Origin: Melampsora larici-populina 98AG31
Lineage: Eukaryota > Basidiomycota > Pucciniomycetes > Pucciniales > Melampsoraceae
NCBI RefSeq assembly: GCF_000204055.1
Contig: NW_006768772.1
Coordinates: 62,001-126,000, forward strand
Length of the DNA: 64,000 nucleotides
Direction of reading: 5' to 3'
Shown piece after piece: positions 46,780 to 59,463 of this stretch (positions within the stretch are counted from its first letter, which is position 1; every line of letters begins with the position of its first letter). Under the pieces are notes generated by a model. The model did not search any database. It saw only the letters and a program-made list of their open reading frames with translations, and was not told the origin of the DNA. The translations under genes and the position numbers were made by a program.

Positions 46780-47092
46780 AGGACCCCGGAATGCCCCTAT
46801 AAAGGGTAGTGATCTAAATAAGTCCCTTTTTGACTTCTGCGGAGTTAAAATTTATGGGATTATACACAGCTCGCTTGGATTCTGCCCATTTCTGCCTTCT
46901 GTTATCATTGGTTTTTGTGATCCATGCCAGTCTTTGACAGTCTCAAGGAAGTCCAAGGAAAACTTAAGACCCTCTTAAAGGTATGGGTGAAGCCAGGAAC
47001 AGACTTAGCCATTTGGCAGAGGTGGGGATCCGCGGAAGTCAAAAAGGGACTTTTTCAGATCACTACCCTTTATAGGGGCATTCCGGGGTCCT
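46780..47092. mobile_element. MITE with about 65-bp TIRs
   Basis: 313 bp. Ends AGGACCCCGGAATGCCCCTA and complement pair for about 65 bp, with a small loop difference. Flanks GGTATGTT (46772-46779) and GGTATATT (47093-47100) differ at one of eight bases, consistent with an 8-bp target duplication. No coding sequence. Confidence 0.78.
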
Positions 47093-47156
47093 GGTATATT
47101 ATACTTCATGTCTCCTTACCCTGCCAAATTGCTGAAATTTTGATTCCTGTTGGACT

Positions 47157-47360
47157 GAATCCAAACAAAAAAGCGTGAATCTTAGTATAGGTGAAAGAAA
47201 ATCAAGCAACAAATCTTGTAATAAGATTTTGTACAGATACAGTCAGATCAAAGATTATTCATTACCTGAATCCAAAAAAAAACATACAATTTAGTATAGG
47301 TAAAATGAAACTAAAGCAACAAATCTTATAATAAGATTTTGTAAAGATACAAACCAGTTC
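47157..47360. repeat. Tandem duplication, two units of about 110 bp
   Basis: Both units start TGAATCCAAA and contain TTAGTATAGGT and CAACAAATCTT, then AATAAGATTTTGTA and AGATACA. They have diverged moderately. Confidence 0.8.
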
Positions 47361-48973
47361 AACTGATGTTTAAGATCAGGTTATAAATAGAAAAACAACA
47401 TGGATTGACACAAAATGATGTCATATGATCAATGACATAACAATCTCTATTGAGCTACGTAATGTGATGTTGATAGATGAGAAATACAAAAAGAGACAAT
47501 ATCAATATAAATTAAGAAGCAACTCACTTTACGTTGATCACCCTAAAGAAATACTAGACTTTTGAAGCAACAACCGGACAATAAATTTAACAATTCCCCC
47601 TAATTATAATGAAGGAAAGTAATTTAAAAAAACTTACATGCACACTGATTGTGATAACCTCATCTTGGGCCACCATACACTACTTGGGGCTGACCCAAAG
47701 AGGAATGTTGCACATATCATATTGATTTGCATGCTACACCCCAATCTAGAGCCTCTCACTTTGGAACTGACCATAACCTAAGCTCCATTGTGAACTATTC
47801 TCAGCCGTTTCAGGTGACCCCACAAAATCCTGTTGCATGCCTCACACCTCATTGGCCAAATATGAACTAGATTTCCCGTTGTTGAGTTTGTGAGAATATC
47901 AAGAATCAAGTGACTCATATGGTTTCAATTCTGTTCTTTTAGGAAAGTTCTTGCTAAGAGCATCCACAGCCATGCCATAAATTTGTATCATATGGTGGGT
48001 TGCATGGATTGTTTAGGGAAGTGATTGCAGTATGAAATTTGAACAATGTACAGCAATGTTTCCCTACAGTATGGCATGTAGCATAAATGGGGAGGTTTGT
48101 TATGGGTAAGTTGATCATCAAGGAAGATGGTTTGCACAGAGTCTGGTCATACAAGTGGGAGTTTATGAGAGAAGCAAGGTACAGATTAATTTAGGAAGTG
48201 AGCCAAAATAGCACAAATTCCTTCTATTTTGGCTGGCACAGAGAAAATTCCCTTAGTAAGTCATGAATCAAAATTTCAAAGGGGGGGTTACAATTTAATT
48301 TATGTCATCTCATCTAAAGTAATCAAATTGTTGGAATCATACGGGAGACTCTTTAATAAAAGCTGAACAAATGACACTGGTGGGGTGAGACTTGAAGTTG
48401 ATGCTCTGAATGATGCTGCATGAAGCAAAAAAGATATGCAGAAAATTGAGAATCATTACCAAAATGATATCATGAGTCCTTTGCTGGACATATCATCTTT
48501 GGTTTTCCTCATCAAGTAAAGTCAATTTGAACCAAAGGATCACCTTTTTGAACATCTTTCCCTCTGAATAATGTGTGCTTAATACTCAATTCTCTTGCAT
48601 TCTTGGCGCCTTCTTACCCCAAGAAAGGCTGTTGAGTGGGTTCAGGTCTCCACGGCTGCATGGCATTTTGTGGAACCCACTGATCAGTAATCTATGCAAC
48701 ATTTAACCCAATCTACAAAGATTCTGTTGAAGTTTACAACTTACATAAATTATACAGACAGGGAAGAGCTCGAGGCAGTTGTCTGCTTGTAATGCATCAA
48801 TCACATACATGGCTTGGAACAAGGATGATAGCTTCAGGATCTCGCTTGTGTGCCTTACACAGGGATCACCCTACAGGCTACGCCTTTGTAACAGAAAGGT
48901 CGCAATTCTGGATCAAGACCTTTGACATCGTCATTGCGCCGAATATTTGAATGAGATGTCTGAATCTTACATA
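47361..48973. other. Intergenic, no supported gene
   Basis: A lone Harbinger-like end (TAAGAGCATCCACAGCCATG) at about 47955 has no partner in the window. Otherwise nothing recognisable. Confidence 0.45.
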
Positions 48974-49062
48974 CAGTCATTTAAGAAAAGCTTGCCCTAA
49001 ATTGCCCGCAAAACTCGAGCGAATTGGCGGGGAATTTGGGGCAAGCTTTTCTTAAATGACTG
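48974..49062. mobile_element. Tc1/mariner-like MITE, TA target
   Basis: 89 bp, nearly all palindrome: CAGTCATTTAAGAAAAGCTT and its exact complement, flanked by TA on both sides. Ends in CAGT and the TA target are typical of Tc1/mariner. Confidence 0.85.
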
Positions 49063-49064
49063 TA

Positions 49065-49926
49065 TCTAGCTTCACTTATTTCAAATGAGTAATCGTGCGT
49101 ATACATTCATGTGTGTATCCCTTCATACCGTATCACAAGGACATGTTTTACAGTAGAGGTATGGTATCGATCGTTTAACCTTAAGTACATTGTGTAAGGC
49201 AATATCAGGATTGAGGATAGATTTTGAGGATGAGAGCGCAGATACAAAGTGGGTGGCACAAGGACAGACACCACAAAGTCTCTCTACCTTGATGAGCTTC
49301 CGATTCGAGATGCAGAGTTCAGGTCGGTGGGTGGTGTTATCGTGTCTTTGAAATTGAGGCATGTATGGGTACATTTTCATGTTGTTAGACAGGTTTGAGT
49401 TATGTTAGGTTCAGCTTGGTGATGGTTGTTTAAACCTAACTACCGCTCCAGGTGGGGTATTGCAAAGTATACGTCGGACTGAACTGGCTCTGCGCGTGCT
49501 GCACGACTACCTCAAGACTCAACTTCCGACTAACTCACCTCAAGCGACCCCGACACAGTCTCCGAGATGGCGAGTCTTCTCCCCTCAACTCTCTTTTTCG
49601 AACGTTCTTGCGTAGCAAAGAAACGGGGCCTGCCCAGAGAGCTGCGATGGAGATAGGCGTGCTGTTGTTGGTATTCCTTTCAGGGTACCCAACAAAGCCA
49701 TCCACTAGTAGTGCTCAGTCGCCTACTATGTCTCAAGGCTTGCCTTGTCGGCCTCAACCTTGAACCTGCTTCATTGGACATGCTGCTTGCGCTCGGATTC
49801 TTCAGCGACCAATCCGTGATGCCTGACTCATGATCAACGAAGCGGCTCGGTGGCCTATTCTTCGCTCAGCTCTCATCAGCCTGCGGCCCCTGTTTTGCAC
49901 GCTACGGTGTTGTCGGCCATCACATT
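49065..49926. other. Intergenic and eL18 upstream region
   Basis: GC content rises toward the eL18 gene and frames are open by chance on the plus strand (49452-49763). No family is recognised. Confidence 0.4.
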
Positions 49927-50721
49927 ATGGTATTCTAACCGTTATCTTTTCGACGAATCCACAGGGTATCGACATCGCACACCACCATGTCAGAAAGGGG
50001 CACCGAACAGCCCCGCGATCCGAGGATCCCTACCTCATGCTCCTTGTCAAGGTTGGCGCTATTCTTCCTTTTGTGGAGTTGTTCAGGACTGACGTGTTAT
50101 TCTTAGCTTTACCGCTTCTTGGCCCGCCGAACCGAAGGTACCTTCAACAAAGTTGTCCTTCGAAGACTTTACATGAGCAAAATGCACCGACCCCCAATGT
50201 CAATTTCACGTATCGCTACCTCCATCAAGGATACTCGTAAGCGGTCACTCAGTTTAGCAACTGATATTCTTCAAAAGAAGTCCTGACCACTCGCTTGATT
50301 TTCCCTTTTCTAGCCGAAAAGACTGTCGCTCTCGTTGGTACCGTCACTGATGATGTCCGTTTCCTCGAAGTCCCCAAGCTATCCATTGCTGCCCTCCGTT
50401 TCACCACCACTGCTCGCGCTCGAATCCTTGCCGCTGGTGGAGAATGCCTTACCTTTGATCAATTGGCACTCCGATACCCCACCGGCTCTAATGTTGTCTT
50501 GCTCCGAGGAAAGAAGAACGCCCGTGAGGCCAACCGCCATTTCGGTCATGGTCCACACAAGAACAAGCGACCATATGTCTTGTCCAAGGGACGCAAGTTC
50601 GGTCAGTTGCAATACTATAGACAGTTGCCACTTGCTCATTCGCCACTAACGTTTTCCTCTATCAATCCGTCTTTCAGAAAAGGGTCGTGGTCGTCGTCAA
50701 TCTCGTGGTTTCAAGGTCTAA
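49927..50721 (+). CDS. RPL18: Large-subunit ribosomal protein eL18
   Basis: Exon model: 49927-49929 (the ATG alone), 49965-50051, 50107-50236, 50314-50601, 50678-50721; 183 residues, close to the usual 186-188. The sequence matches eL18 throughout: [20 protein letters not shown], then [61 protein letters not shown] and a C-terminal [11 protein letters not shown]. It is a structural component of the cytoplasmic 60S subunit. The first intron as drawn is only 35 nt and splits directly after the initiator codon. An earlier start exon is possible but no other ATG followed by GT was found upstream. The other introns are 55-77 nt. Confidence 0.95.
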
Positions 50722-52146
50722 GCTTCTTATCCTGGTTTTTCCTCGAGGGAAACTTCGTCCCGTGCTATGTCACTACTTCTCCATATGGCTATGCAATTGT
50801 TCATGTCTCATTGTCACAGCCTGCATGCCCTGTCCGGCTCCCAATACAAACGAGAGCTCGCCAAATGAACGGACGTCATACTATATCCATGTCGTGTGCC
50901 TTCTGTGAACACACGGTCTATCCTGTTCACATCCCTCATAGAGTCTTGTTGCCCATTGCACTGAGCTACTTGTCATCCCCTGTAAGAACCACGCGACCTT
51001 CAGCCCGTTGACTGCATCACAGTCAAGCGCATGGCGGCCGTTCATCAGATTTTGAGCGCCTGTTCTTCAGACTGTTCGTACTTTGCGTCAAAGGGGCCTG
51101 TGTCCGCCACATCACTGTTAGAAAGTATGTACGACAAGTGCCCTGTGTGGTTGCACAAATGTGGCTTTCTTGCCCATTCAGATTCAAGTCCCCGTCTATA
51201 CCCTGAAGTCTTCAACACTCTACGTACACCACCATTTTCTCTTGATGATGAAAGTCAAATATACAACACACCGCTCTTTGTTGGAATGATATTCAACCCA
51301 ATTCCTTGTTCCCAAGGGCCTTCTTTATGCAGTACAAAATGACAAACTTTTGTTTTTAACCCCTTGAATCCAGATAGGGTCAAAGACATGTAGAAAAGGA
51401 TTAGTCTATCAGCTATTGATTATTGGACTGTTAAATTTGTCGCACGGCGCGCGCGCCTTCTCAGGCGCGATTCTTTTCGGACAACCAGCCGCCTCGGGCG
51501 CATGGACTATTCAAACGCTAGCGCACCACCAGATTATCGAATCCCAGCATAGGTTCTGGCAAACGTTTCGTCTAATTCAGATATGTAAGTAGAAAGTGAA
51601 TCAGTCCCAATAAGCATTGTTCAAATTCTTCGTTTCAAGATCCTCTTTTGCAGTGAGTATATCTGACTCGAAGTTTCGTGCCTGTTGTAAGTGCGCTAGG
51701 CATTCCGAGGCCTGCTCATGCTCGGATGAACATGTACTTTGCAGGCCAAGCTTGTTCAATTCGCGTTGATAAACAGTACTGGTTGTATGAGTATATGTAA
51801 GGGTAATGAAGCCTCGATGTCAATGGCTGACATCGTTGTCGGTCTCTCTGCACGATGCCTTCTGTCCGTTGCAACGTAGAATCAGATACTTCATGGACAA
51901 TCAGCATCCTACTCGGGTGTCCTGACAGGTTGGCAACCTCGATTTATCTGGATCGGTATTACAATTAACACTTTAATCAGGTGCTCGACTTTTTACCAAT
52001 TAAAGTGGCGTCCATCCACCCTTTATCTCACTTGCACGCTCGCGACAGGCTCGTTCGATCGCATTGAGATCCATAGGCATCGACCCGTTTTCGATAATCG
52101 ATTGACTGAATTCGCTTTGCATGAGTGGTTGCGAAATGCGAGAATA
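50722..52146. other. Intergenic, no supported gene
   Basis: The eL18 3' flank, a GC-rich patch with GCGCGCGCG near 51450-51500, and the upstream region of the membrane-protein gene. A frame starting MDYSNASAPPDYRIPA near 51500 stops after 16 codons and could not be joined to the next gene. Confidence 0.45.
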
Positions 52147-53660
52147 ATGGCAGTATTTTGTTCCAACATTCTATCCAACACTCAGTGCAACGGCTTGACG
52201 AAGAGTGCGATCATTACGACGTTGGTCTTTGGCTTATTACATGGGATCATAGGATTTGGACTTGGTGCATATCTGTGGAAACGAAAGTGAGGCGCAAGTT
52301 CACATCCCCAGTGCTTGCTTCAACTCACCAAATGTTGCTTCTCTCGATACACTTTTTGCGATTTTCGACAGACGCAAGCAGAGCGTTGGATGGGTATTAG
52401 TCTTAACGGGAGTCTTATTTTCCCTGACGGTGGTCACCGGGACGGCCAGTAGGTTCAACCCCGGAGACCTTGATCGGTTTACATCGGTAGAAAAGTTCAC
52501 AGGTCAGCATTACTATCAGCTCTTGTTGAGATAAGAACTAACATGGGAACTCTTTGCACCTCTAACACATCGCCAATATATATTCGGGTCTGAACAATCA
52601 GCTGCGCTGGGCGTGTTGTCATCTCTTTCTTTCTTCGGCTTCCACACATGGTCAAATGTCATTTTAAACGCACTTTCCCTCAAGATAGCTCGTCTGGTTG
52701 TCCCCTCTACTCTCATCGCTATTGCCACTACAGCCATAGTTTTCGACATCCTCGCCTTTGTGAAAGTAGAATACGAATTATCTGGAACTGGATTCCGTGT
52801 TGGCGCCCGTGACGAGTCAACTTTTAACGTTTACACCACTGTATCAGTAGCTCTATCGCTTTGCTTCCTCGCGGTCATTGTTCTGAACAATCTCCTTCTT
52901 CGCCGTATTTCAATTGCATCTATTTCAGAATCGGGTCAAGATGGTACAAAGGCAAAAGGGGAGCCTACATCACCCCCAAACCAACGTCTTCCTACTAGGT
53001 GGCTTCAGACAGCAACCAGTCTATCTCTCGTGAGGACCGCTATCGCTTTATTGAAGGTGAATACCGTGGTAGCACGTGAGGTGATTGGCTTGGGCGGGTA
53101 CTGCGCGTACGTCTTTGTGATCGTACAATGGTAAGCGAGCGAGATATGCGCCTCTTCACTGTCCCGCAGGTACCCACTGAACTCGTTTTTATTTCAGGAC
53201 CTGGGCACAAGTAGAGGAAAGAAAAGAACATAACCAATTCTTCACCCGCCTGCGTCAGAATTCTCAGTTCACCCTTTCTGATTCGTCCGAAAAATCAGTA
53301 TCCAAGGAGGTTGGAATGACCCGAACTCGTTCCAACACCGAGACCTCTGTGAATAAAAGTCCTTTGAAAAAGCCTCCTCCTGCGTACGACGGGCCACATA
53401 CAGGGCCATATTCCCCGTCCTCCACAGAACATTTATTGGACCGGAAAGTTCCAGAAAGACGCTTTCGCCGCCTCAGCTTCGATACCGGTCTATCATTTGC
53501 TTCCTTGGGACCAGAAGACTCGGCATCAACGGCTGCATTCTTACCACGACCACCACCTAAACCAATCCATCTTCGCGAGAGAACACCACTCGGACCCAAT
53601 GGTAGTGTGATTGCGCCTCTACGGGAATCACTTCTGATGAAATTTCAACATCAAAGATAG
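52147..53660 (+). CDS. Multi-pass membrane protein of unknown function
   Basis: Exon model: 52147-52286, 52372-52502, 52536-53130, 53198-53660; 442 residues in phase. Hydrophobic segments: IITTLVFGLLHGIIGFGLGA, WVLVLTGVLFSLTVVTG, ALGVLSSLSFFGFHTWSNVI, LVVPSTLIAIATTAIVFDIL, VSVALSLCFLAVIVLNNLLL and GGYCAYVFVIVQWTWAQV. This gives six or possibly seven membrane passes, followed by a long Ser/Pro-rich, probably cytoplasmic tail (SPLKKPPPAYDG, FLPRPPPKPIHL). There is no family signature I can name; the layout recalls fungal seven-helix receptors or transport regulators. The second intron would be 33 nt. If it is not spliced, a TAA stops the protein early, so that junction decides whether the gene is intact. 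Confidence 0.75.
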
Positions 53661-56057
53661 AAGAAAGCCTACATCAAGGCGTTCGGCTTCTTTATACTTT
53701 CCAATCATCACCATCCATCAAGCCCTAAGAGACTCATCTGGATATGATTATAAACAGAAACCTGTTACTGTGACGATCATCGTTACGTACCCACTCATCA
53801 TCCGCCCGATCTGAAGGCAGGGCGACTTATCCTCGGTGAAGCTAGGTCGCCTTGGAATGATTTGGTATTGAGGTAAAATAGAGTCCACTACTGATCATAT
53901 CCACGGGGACTGGCCGGTGGCTGTAAAATGGTGAATTTCTGGAAGATTTAAGCCCATAATTGTATGTATGTATATCCACAGGTGGAAATGAAATAAAAAA
54001 CTGCATCATCTTGAAGGTACTCGGCGACGTGCATTATCTCAGAGCTCCTGATATAAACAAGAGACAAAGCTCAAAAATTATGTTGACTGACTGTACCCAA
54101 GTCAAGTCTAAGGTGAACAAGGCTTTTTTGTCCTTCCGATCCCGTTTTGCCTTGCTGTCGGCTACATCGGTGGGCCTTTCCACACTTTGTGGCTACAGTC
54201 TCAAAGGCTCCAGTATTTTAGCTGCGACATACCGTTTTTTTCTTTGACTGTCAAATGCATTGATAGCCCACAAATCCTTATACCCTGAAGCCCCTAGATC
54301 AAAGTTTAAGTTCATAAAGACAAGATACCCAACCTATCATCTTGTCACATATTGGTCCCCAGCAATCAAAAACCAGTCCCAATCCAAGATGCATAAAGCT
54401 TGTGACTTTGACGCAGGAGAAGCTACTCTCACCTGGCCATTGTAGACTGTTGTTACAAGGAACATACAATTTTAGACTACTTGGTGTTGATGTTTCTCTG
54501 CACCAAGAGTGGGTGAATCACAGGAACAATTAAGGAATTGTTTGATGTGATTTTCAACTTTCTACTCTATCTTTGAGTGATTTTCATATCTTTATCGTCA
54601 CATGAGAATCATCAATCTGATAACTAGGATCCTTGGAGCACTTTTGGACAAATTCGAATCCGATGATCACTTAATTGGGCCCCTTGCTTTTTTGTAAACA
54701 GTCTAAGTCGGCAAGGTGAACGAGATATAAAATGTGGTTATATCCCACATTCAAGGCTTGTGACCTGGAGAAATCATCGGCCTCCAGAAAGTATCAAGTA
54801 TATGTAGCAAGTTCTTGCATGTAAATGTGTTGAATGGTGGCGAAGAATCAGATTGAGACTGACGATTGGCCAAAGGAGGTCAAAAGCTGATCAAGTGCCT
54901 CAAACATTCTGATTCTGTGTATTTGCGCACTCAGTCTCTAGATTCAAACCATCAGAGAGGCATCTGGCACCCGATTTGACATTTATGGTCTTTGGCTCCT
55001 GCCAGATGTAATCAGTTTTCAATGATTAGAAATACTAAAAATCGACAAAAAGCGCTTGCGCACGGAAGAGACCTCTCATTTCTAAGCAACAATGGGATCT
55101 CAAATTGTTAGGCCTTTCTGCCTACCGGAAAACGAACCTATAACATAGCCTCTTCTTGTCACCAAAATGCCGACAAAGGTGTGATATATAATCTAGATCA
55201 GTCATGGGTAACGAACTTGCAGACAAGAGTGAGATCTGGTTGGGCCAGACCAGACGTATATCCAGTGCGAGGAACAAGAAAAATGTCACAGCTGTTCTCT
55301 CTGTAGTCTGAGGGGGCGCAAGGAGATAGGCCGAGTAACCTATAGACGTGGGGCGGTGATATGCAAAGAAAACGCCCCATCGACGTCACGCTCAAGTTGA
55401 AAGGCGATCTCCAATTTCGTTCAGGGTAATGATGGTTGAGCTCTGGTAAGTGGGATTGTCCAATATCAGTCGGATCGTGCTCATGTCCAGTTCCGGCGCA
55501 ATTTACATATGGGTCTCCATCCTTTTTGGACAAAGGACCCTTACGGTGGGATCACACGTTTGACAAGTTTGCCTGGGGATGCGTTTCAATGTCCTTCTCC
55601 ATAGTATGCGACAGGAGACGACGATGCTAACGCAGACCGGTTGGTCATAATTGCATGGTTGACGATACCATGTGTGAATACAACATGAAGGTATGGCTTG
55701 CACAGAAGCTATGACATCAGGAATATTTCATCACGGATTATCAAAATGTTTTAAAACCAGAACCAGTCAACGCTGCGGGTTGCATTTCTAACTTGGTCCC
55801 AACATAACACCGCCACCAATTCATTTGTAGATTAAAATCACCTGGTTATCCAGCAGTTCAAAAAGTTTCCTCTGCCTCCCGGTATCCAGGAATCACAATA
55901 CTTTAACTCAACGTCACTACTATCATTTCTGTTATCCATCCACTTACGAACCACCCCATATTAAAACCTTTTCGACCACGAAACAAAAGCCTTCACATTC
56001 CATATCCCTTACTTTCTCCTATCTGTCTTCAGTTCTTCTCCCTTTTGTTCTCAAACA
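53661..56057. other. Intergenic, no supported gene
   Basis: A 111-codon minus-strand frame (55533-55198) contains HYPERNWRSPFNLSVTSMG, and a second overlapping frame looks equally coding-like, so neither is called. The region just before 56058 is C/T-rich as expected for a fungal promoter. Confidence 0.4.
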
Positions 56058-56942
56058 ATGGCATATCAACAGCAAGACAATACACCCCTTCCTCAAGGCT
56101 GGGTCAAAGAATGGGACGCGAATCACAATACGTGGTACTTTGTGTTAGTCGCAACATCCCCATCACGTTCAGAGACGATATCAGTAATGATCCCCTGAAT
56201 TCATCTCTCTTGCAGCGATACCCGTCAAACCCCACCCTTCATAACTTGGAACGATCCCCGTCAAAGCGCCACTGGTGGTGCGGCTGCCGGCGGTGACCGC
56301 GGTCTTATGAGTTCACTCGGCAACATGATATCCGGCAAACCCTCTCAAACCTCAAGCTCAAATCAATACGGCAATCCTTACCCACCTCCACATCACGGTA
56401 ACGGCCCACCACCGAATCAGGCTTATGGAGGCCAATCTAACTCTTACTATAATCAAGCCCCTCAACAAAGCAGCTACCAACCTCCAGCCGCACCCCAAGC
56501 TTCTTCCGGTGGACTAGGAGGCCTTATGTCCAAGATCCCTGGCGGGTTCGGCGGCAGTTCCTCGTCTGGACCGCCGCCGCCTGCTGCTGGTGGCGGTAAA
56601 ACAAATCCTCTTTTAGCCGCAGCAGGGGGAGCCGGAGCTGCTGCCTTGGCTATGAAGATATTTGGAGGCCACCACGGATCTAGCCATCACGGATCCAGCC
56701 ACCATGGATCTAGCCACCATGGATCCGGGCATCATGGTCACCATGGACCTCTTGCACTTCTCGGACATCATGAACATCATCATGGACATCATCATGGACA
56801 TCATGAACATCATGGACATCACGGACATCATGGACATCACGGACATCATGGGCACCACGGTACGCTCTTTTTGTTTCCCCATCATCACGGAGAGCGTGGC
56901 TTGTTCTATCATGAGACGCATCATCATCTTCATTCCCACTGA
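56058..56942 (+). CDS. WW-domain protein with His/Gly-rich C-terminus
   Basis: Two exons, 56058-56143 and 56216-56942, joined in phase; 270 residues. Residues 10-44 are a WW domain (PLPQGWVKEWDANHNTWYFV, then TPPFITWNDPR) with both signature Trp and the final Pro, so binding of proline-rich partners is expected. The middle is Ser/Pro/Gln-rich with a Gly/Ala patch (AAAGGAGAAALAMKIFGG) that could be a weak membrane or zipper segment. The tail is built of SSHHG and GHHGHH repeats, which could bind metal ions. Similar WW plus low-complexity proteins occur in basidiomycetes; the cellular role is unknown. The His-rich DNA is itself repetitive (CATCATGGACATCA) and probably changes length easily. Confidence 0.88.
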
Positions 56943-57615
56943 CTTTTTGCTTCTGTAAATCTGTTTCTGTGAACCTTGCCCTTTTGGTTACAATTCATCA
57001 AATCATTGCGGATTTCATAAAATGCTCTCAAGATTGAACATCGTTTGGTTATCTGGCTTACTTCTCTTATTGTATCTGGTTTAATGCAGCACACATTGTA
57101 TACATGCGAATTCTTAAATCAATTTGTATAGTGATGATTTTCAAAATCGGGTCTTTTGATTGCGTTAAGCTTTAATGATCCAAACAGCGTGGCTGCTATC
57201 ATCAATCCCCGAAACGCTCCCCATTGAAACCACTATTTATAAAAACAAACCTTGCAACATATTGCAGCGGAGAAATTGCTTTGTACGCTATATAGAGTGC
57301 TATATTGTCAACATACATCACATGTCGGAAAGGTTGAACTTGACGAAGTAAACGAAAAGAAAAAAAGATTGTATTCCAAATTTATGTGTGCATGCACAAG
57401 CCTATAGCGCTAGGACACGTAGGATATCAGATACAGTGTTTTCATGAAAGAAAACACATGAGAAAAGGACAAAATGAGTATAAAAGGAAAACAAGAATTG
57501 AGATCTGAGTGAGAAAGAAAACAAGTATAGAAAGAAGGAAGAGGAACAATTCCAAAATGAAAATGTTGATTGATGTAACATGATGAGCCTATTAGGGCTT
57601 CTTTGCCATTGCTTC
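56943..57615. other. Intergenic, no gene seen
   Basis: 3' flank of the WW-domain gene; A-rich stretch at 57360-57560 without coding features. Confidence 0.5.
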
Positions 57616-57934
57616 TGTTGAAGTAAATACATTAGTTCCATATTGAACATGAACATTTCACAAACATGATATGTACAGTTTTGTTTTTATATTTCATTTC
57701 TCATCTACTGATATGATTATGTAGTTTCACATGTTATTGATTTGTACTCAATTCAAACCTAACTCATCACATTGTATCACATTCAAATACCTGGAAGAGC
57801 CAAGTTCTGAATCTTCTCTCTTCATCGTGTTCTTCACTATTTCTGGATGAAGGTGAGTTTCAAACTTGTGAGGATTGTGATAGATTTAGGTTCTGATTCT
57901 GAACTAAATCTAATCCCGCTCTGACAGATTGACA
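57616..57934 (+). repeat. Solo LTR, single-copy version
   Basis: TGTTGAAGTAAA to GATTGACA, co-linear with 21711-22298 but without its internal duplications. Shared landmarks are TACTCA-TTCAAACCTAACT, ATACCTGGAAGAGC, TTCTGGATGAAGGTGAGTT and GCTCTGACAGATTGACA. CTTC flanks both sides (57612-57615 and 57936-57939). Confidence 0.65.
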
Positions 57935-58048
57935 TCTTCCACGTAGGCTTGAAGGGCTTTGGCATCCCCTTCAGATGATGCATCATGGACAATACCCTTC
58001 TTCAACCTGAATTGGGAGCCAACAAGGCACTCCATACTCTTGGCACTG

Positions 58049-58221
58049 CAAATATAATGTGTTTCTCCAAGGTGAAAAATGATTGAACTTGATGCACAAA
58101 ATGATTACTGATGCAGATTTAATGCAGAAAAATGCAGATCTAATGTAGATCTAATGCCCTTTCAATCATTTTTTGAATTGAATGTAATCATTTTTGACTG
58201 CGGAGAAACACATTATATTTG
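58049..58221. mobile_element. MITE of the same type as the helicase intron element
   Basis: Perfect TIRs CAAATATAATGTGTTTCTCC and complement, with AAAAATGATTGAA and TAATCATTTTTGA just inside and ATGCAG repeats in the middle, as in 1807-2041. 173 bp, no target duplication visible. Confidence 0.7.
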
Positions 58222-59463
58222 AAGTGTGGGTAGTGTACTACCTCTTCTAGGGGTACACACATCAGCCAACACCCAAAGCGCTTTGCATTATATAGTGGTT
58301 GCGGAGCAATTTTTCCGTGCGCCATGGGCTCCAAAATACACAGCAGAGCCCACACACCACACCCCAGGGCCGGATTTTTACATAGAGTATCAATCGCTGC
58401 ACAACCCAACCCAGGAGGTCTTACTCTAATATATAGCAGAGAAAGCTATACAGGTATGAGGGTACACCTACCCCAGTCCACTCTAGTCCAACCTTGACTT
58501 CATCAACTTACACCAAAACACCAGATGAAACATGGACAACAGTCAATTCATCTTCCTTCTAACTATGGTACCCAATTGGTCTCCTCTCCACTCAGATTCA
58601 ATTTCAACCACAGCCAACTTGTGGTTTGAAGCAGTCCAATTTTTCCCTATACATTACATCAGCTATGTCTTTTGATCCACCTCTCAATCACAATCCTAAA
58701 GATCAAATTTTACACTGACTTACTTAAAATGCCTCTATCAAAAAGCTTGTTGCAAAGCTCAACTCAAAGTAGTCTTCAAATTCCAAGCAAGGCACAGACC
58801 AGGAGAACCCTTTGACCTCCAAGTCCTGCTCGGGCCCAGCCAGGCTTTGTTGTCCGTCCAACAGACTCATGTTCATCTATCACTATCATTTCAAATTGTG
58901 GATCTGGGGACGGATCCTCAGGTCTTCTTTCTAATTGTGCTGCTTCTCCTTGACCCCCAGGTCCTTCTAACAACCAAACCAAGAAGGGTACCAAAGGAAA
59001 ACCAATTTGTCAAGGGAAGGTAAATCTCAAGTTTTCAATTATTTTTATTTGTTTTCTTTACTTATTGTGTTATGCTTTTGCTAGTCTATCTCTTCAACTA
59101 GCCAGCATGTCTGATCTTGATTGCCAAGCTCCTCACGTAGCACAGTATCACACTCACCTCAACCATCCAAGAAAGCCAATGTGGATGTAAGCTATATCCG
59201 TGTCTAAATAATCATATTTCATAATCAGCATTTCAAAATGCTTCACTTAGCCCTTGGAGGTCCCTAACAACATAGATTTGGATCAGGATTCCAACATCAA
59301 GATTATAGGATCTAAAGAGGTTTGATAAAAAGAAGATTGATCCCTTAGTGTAAAGAAGCTCCTTAAGTTCTATTACCCTCTTAAAGTAGGTTCAACTTTG
59401 TTTCATTTCTTGTCTCTCTCTTCTGTAATAGCTGACTTAACATTACTTATTGATTTTCTTATA
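58222..59463. other. Intergenic, no gene seen
   Basis: No supported gene. Probably includes degraded 5' parts of the hAT relic that follows. Confidence 0.4.

Noticed and set aside
47955..47974. Harbinger-like terminus TAAGAGCATCCACAGCCATG
   Set aside because: No inverted partner or target duplication was found, so it is not called as an element.
50295..51011. A 238-codon open frame on the plus strand across the eL18 region
   Set aside because: Its first part is the fourth eL18 exon; the rest reads through an intron and the 3' flank. The eL18 model with introns explains the conserved sequence.
55198..55533. A 111-codon minus-strand frame
   Set aside because: A second overlapping frame looks equally coding-like, there are no splice or family cues, and no domain is recognisable, so neither was called.
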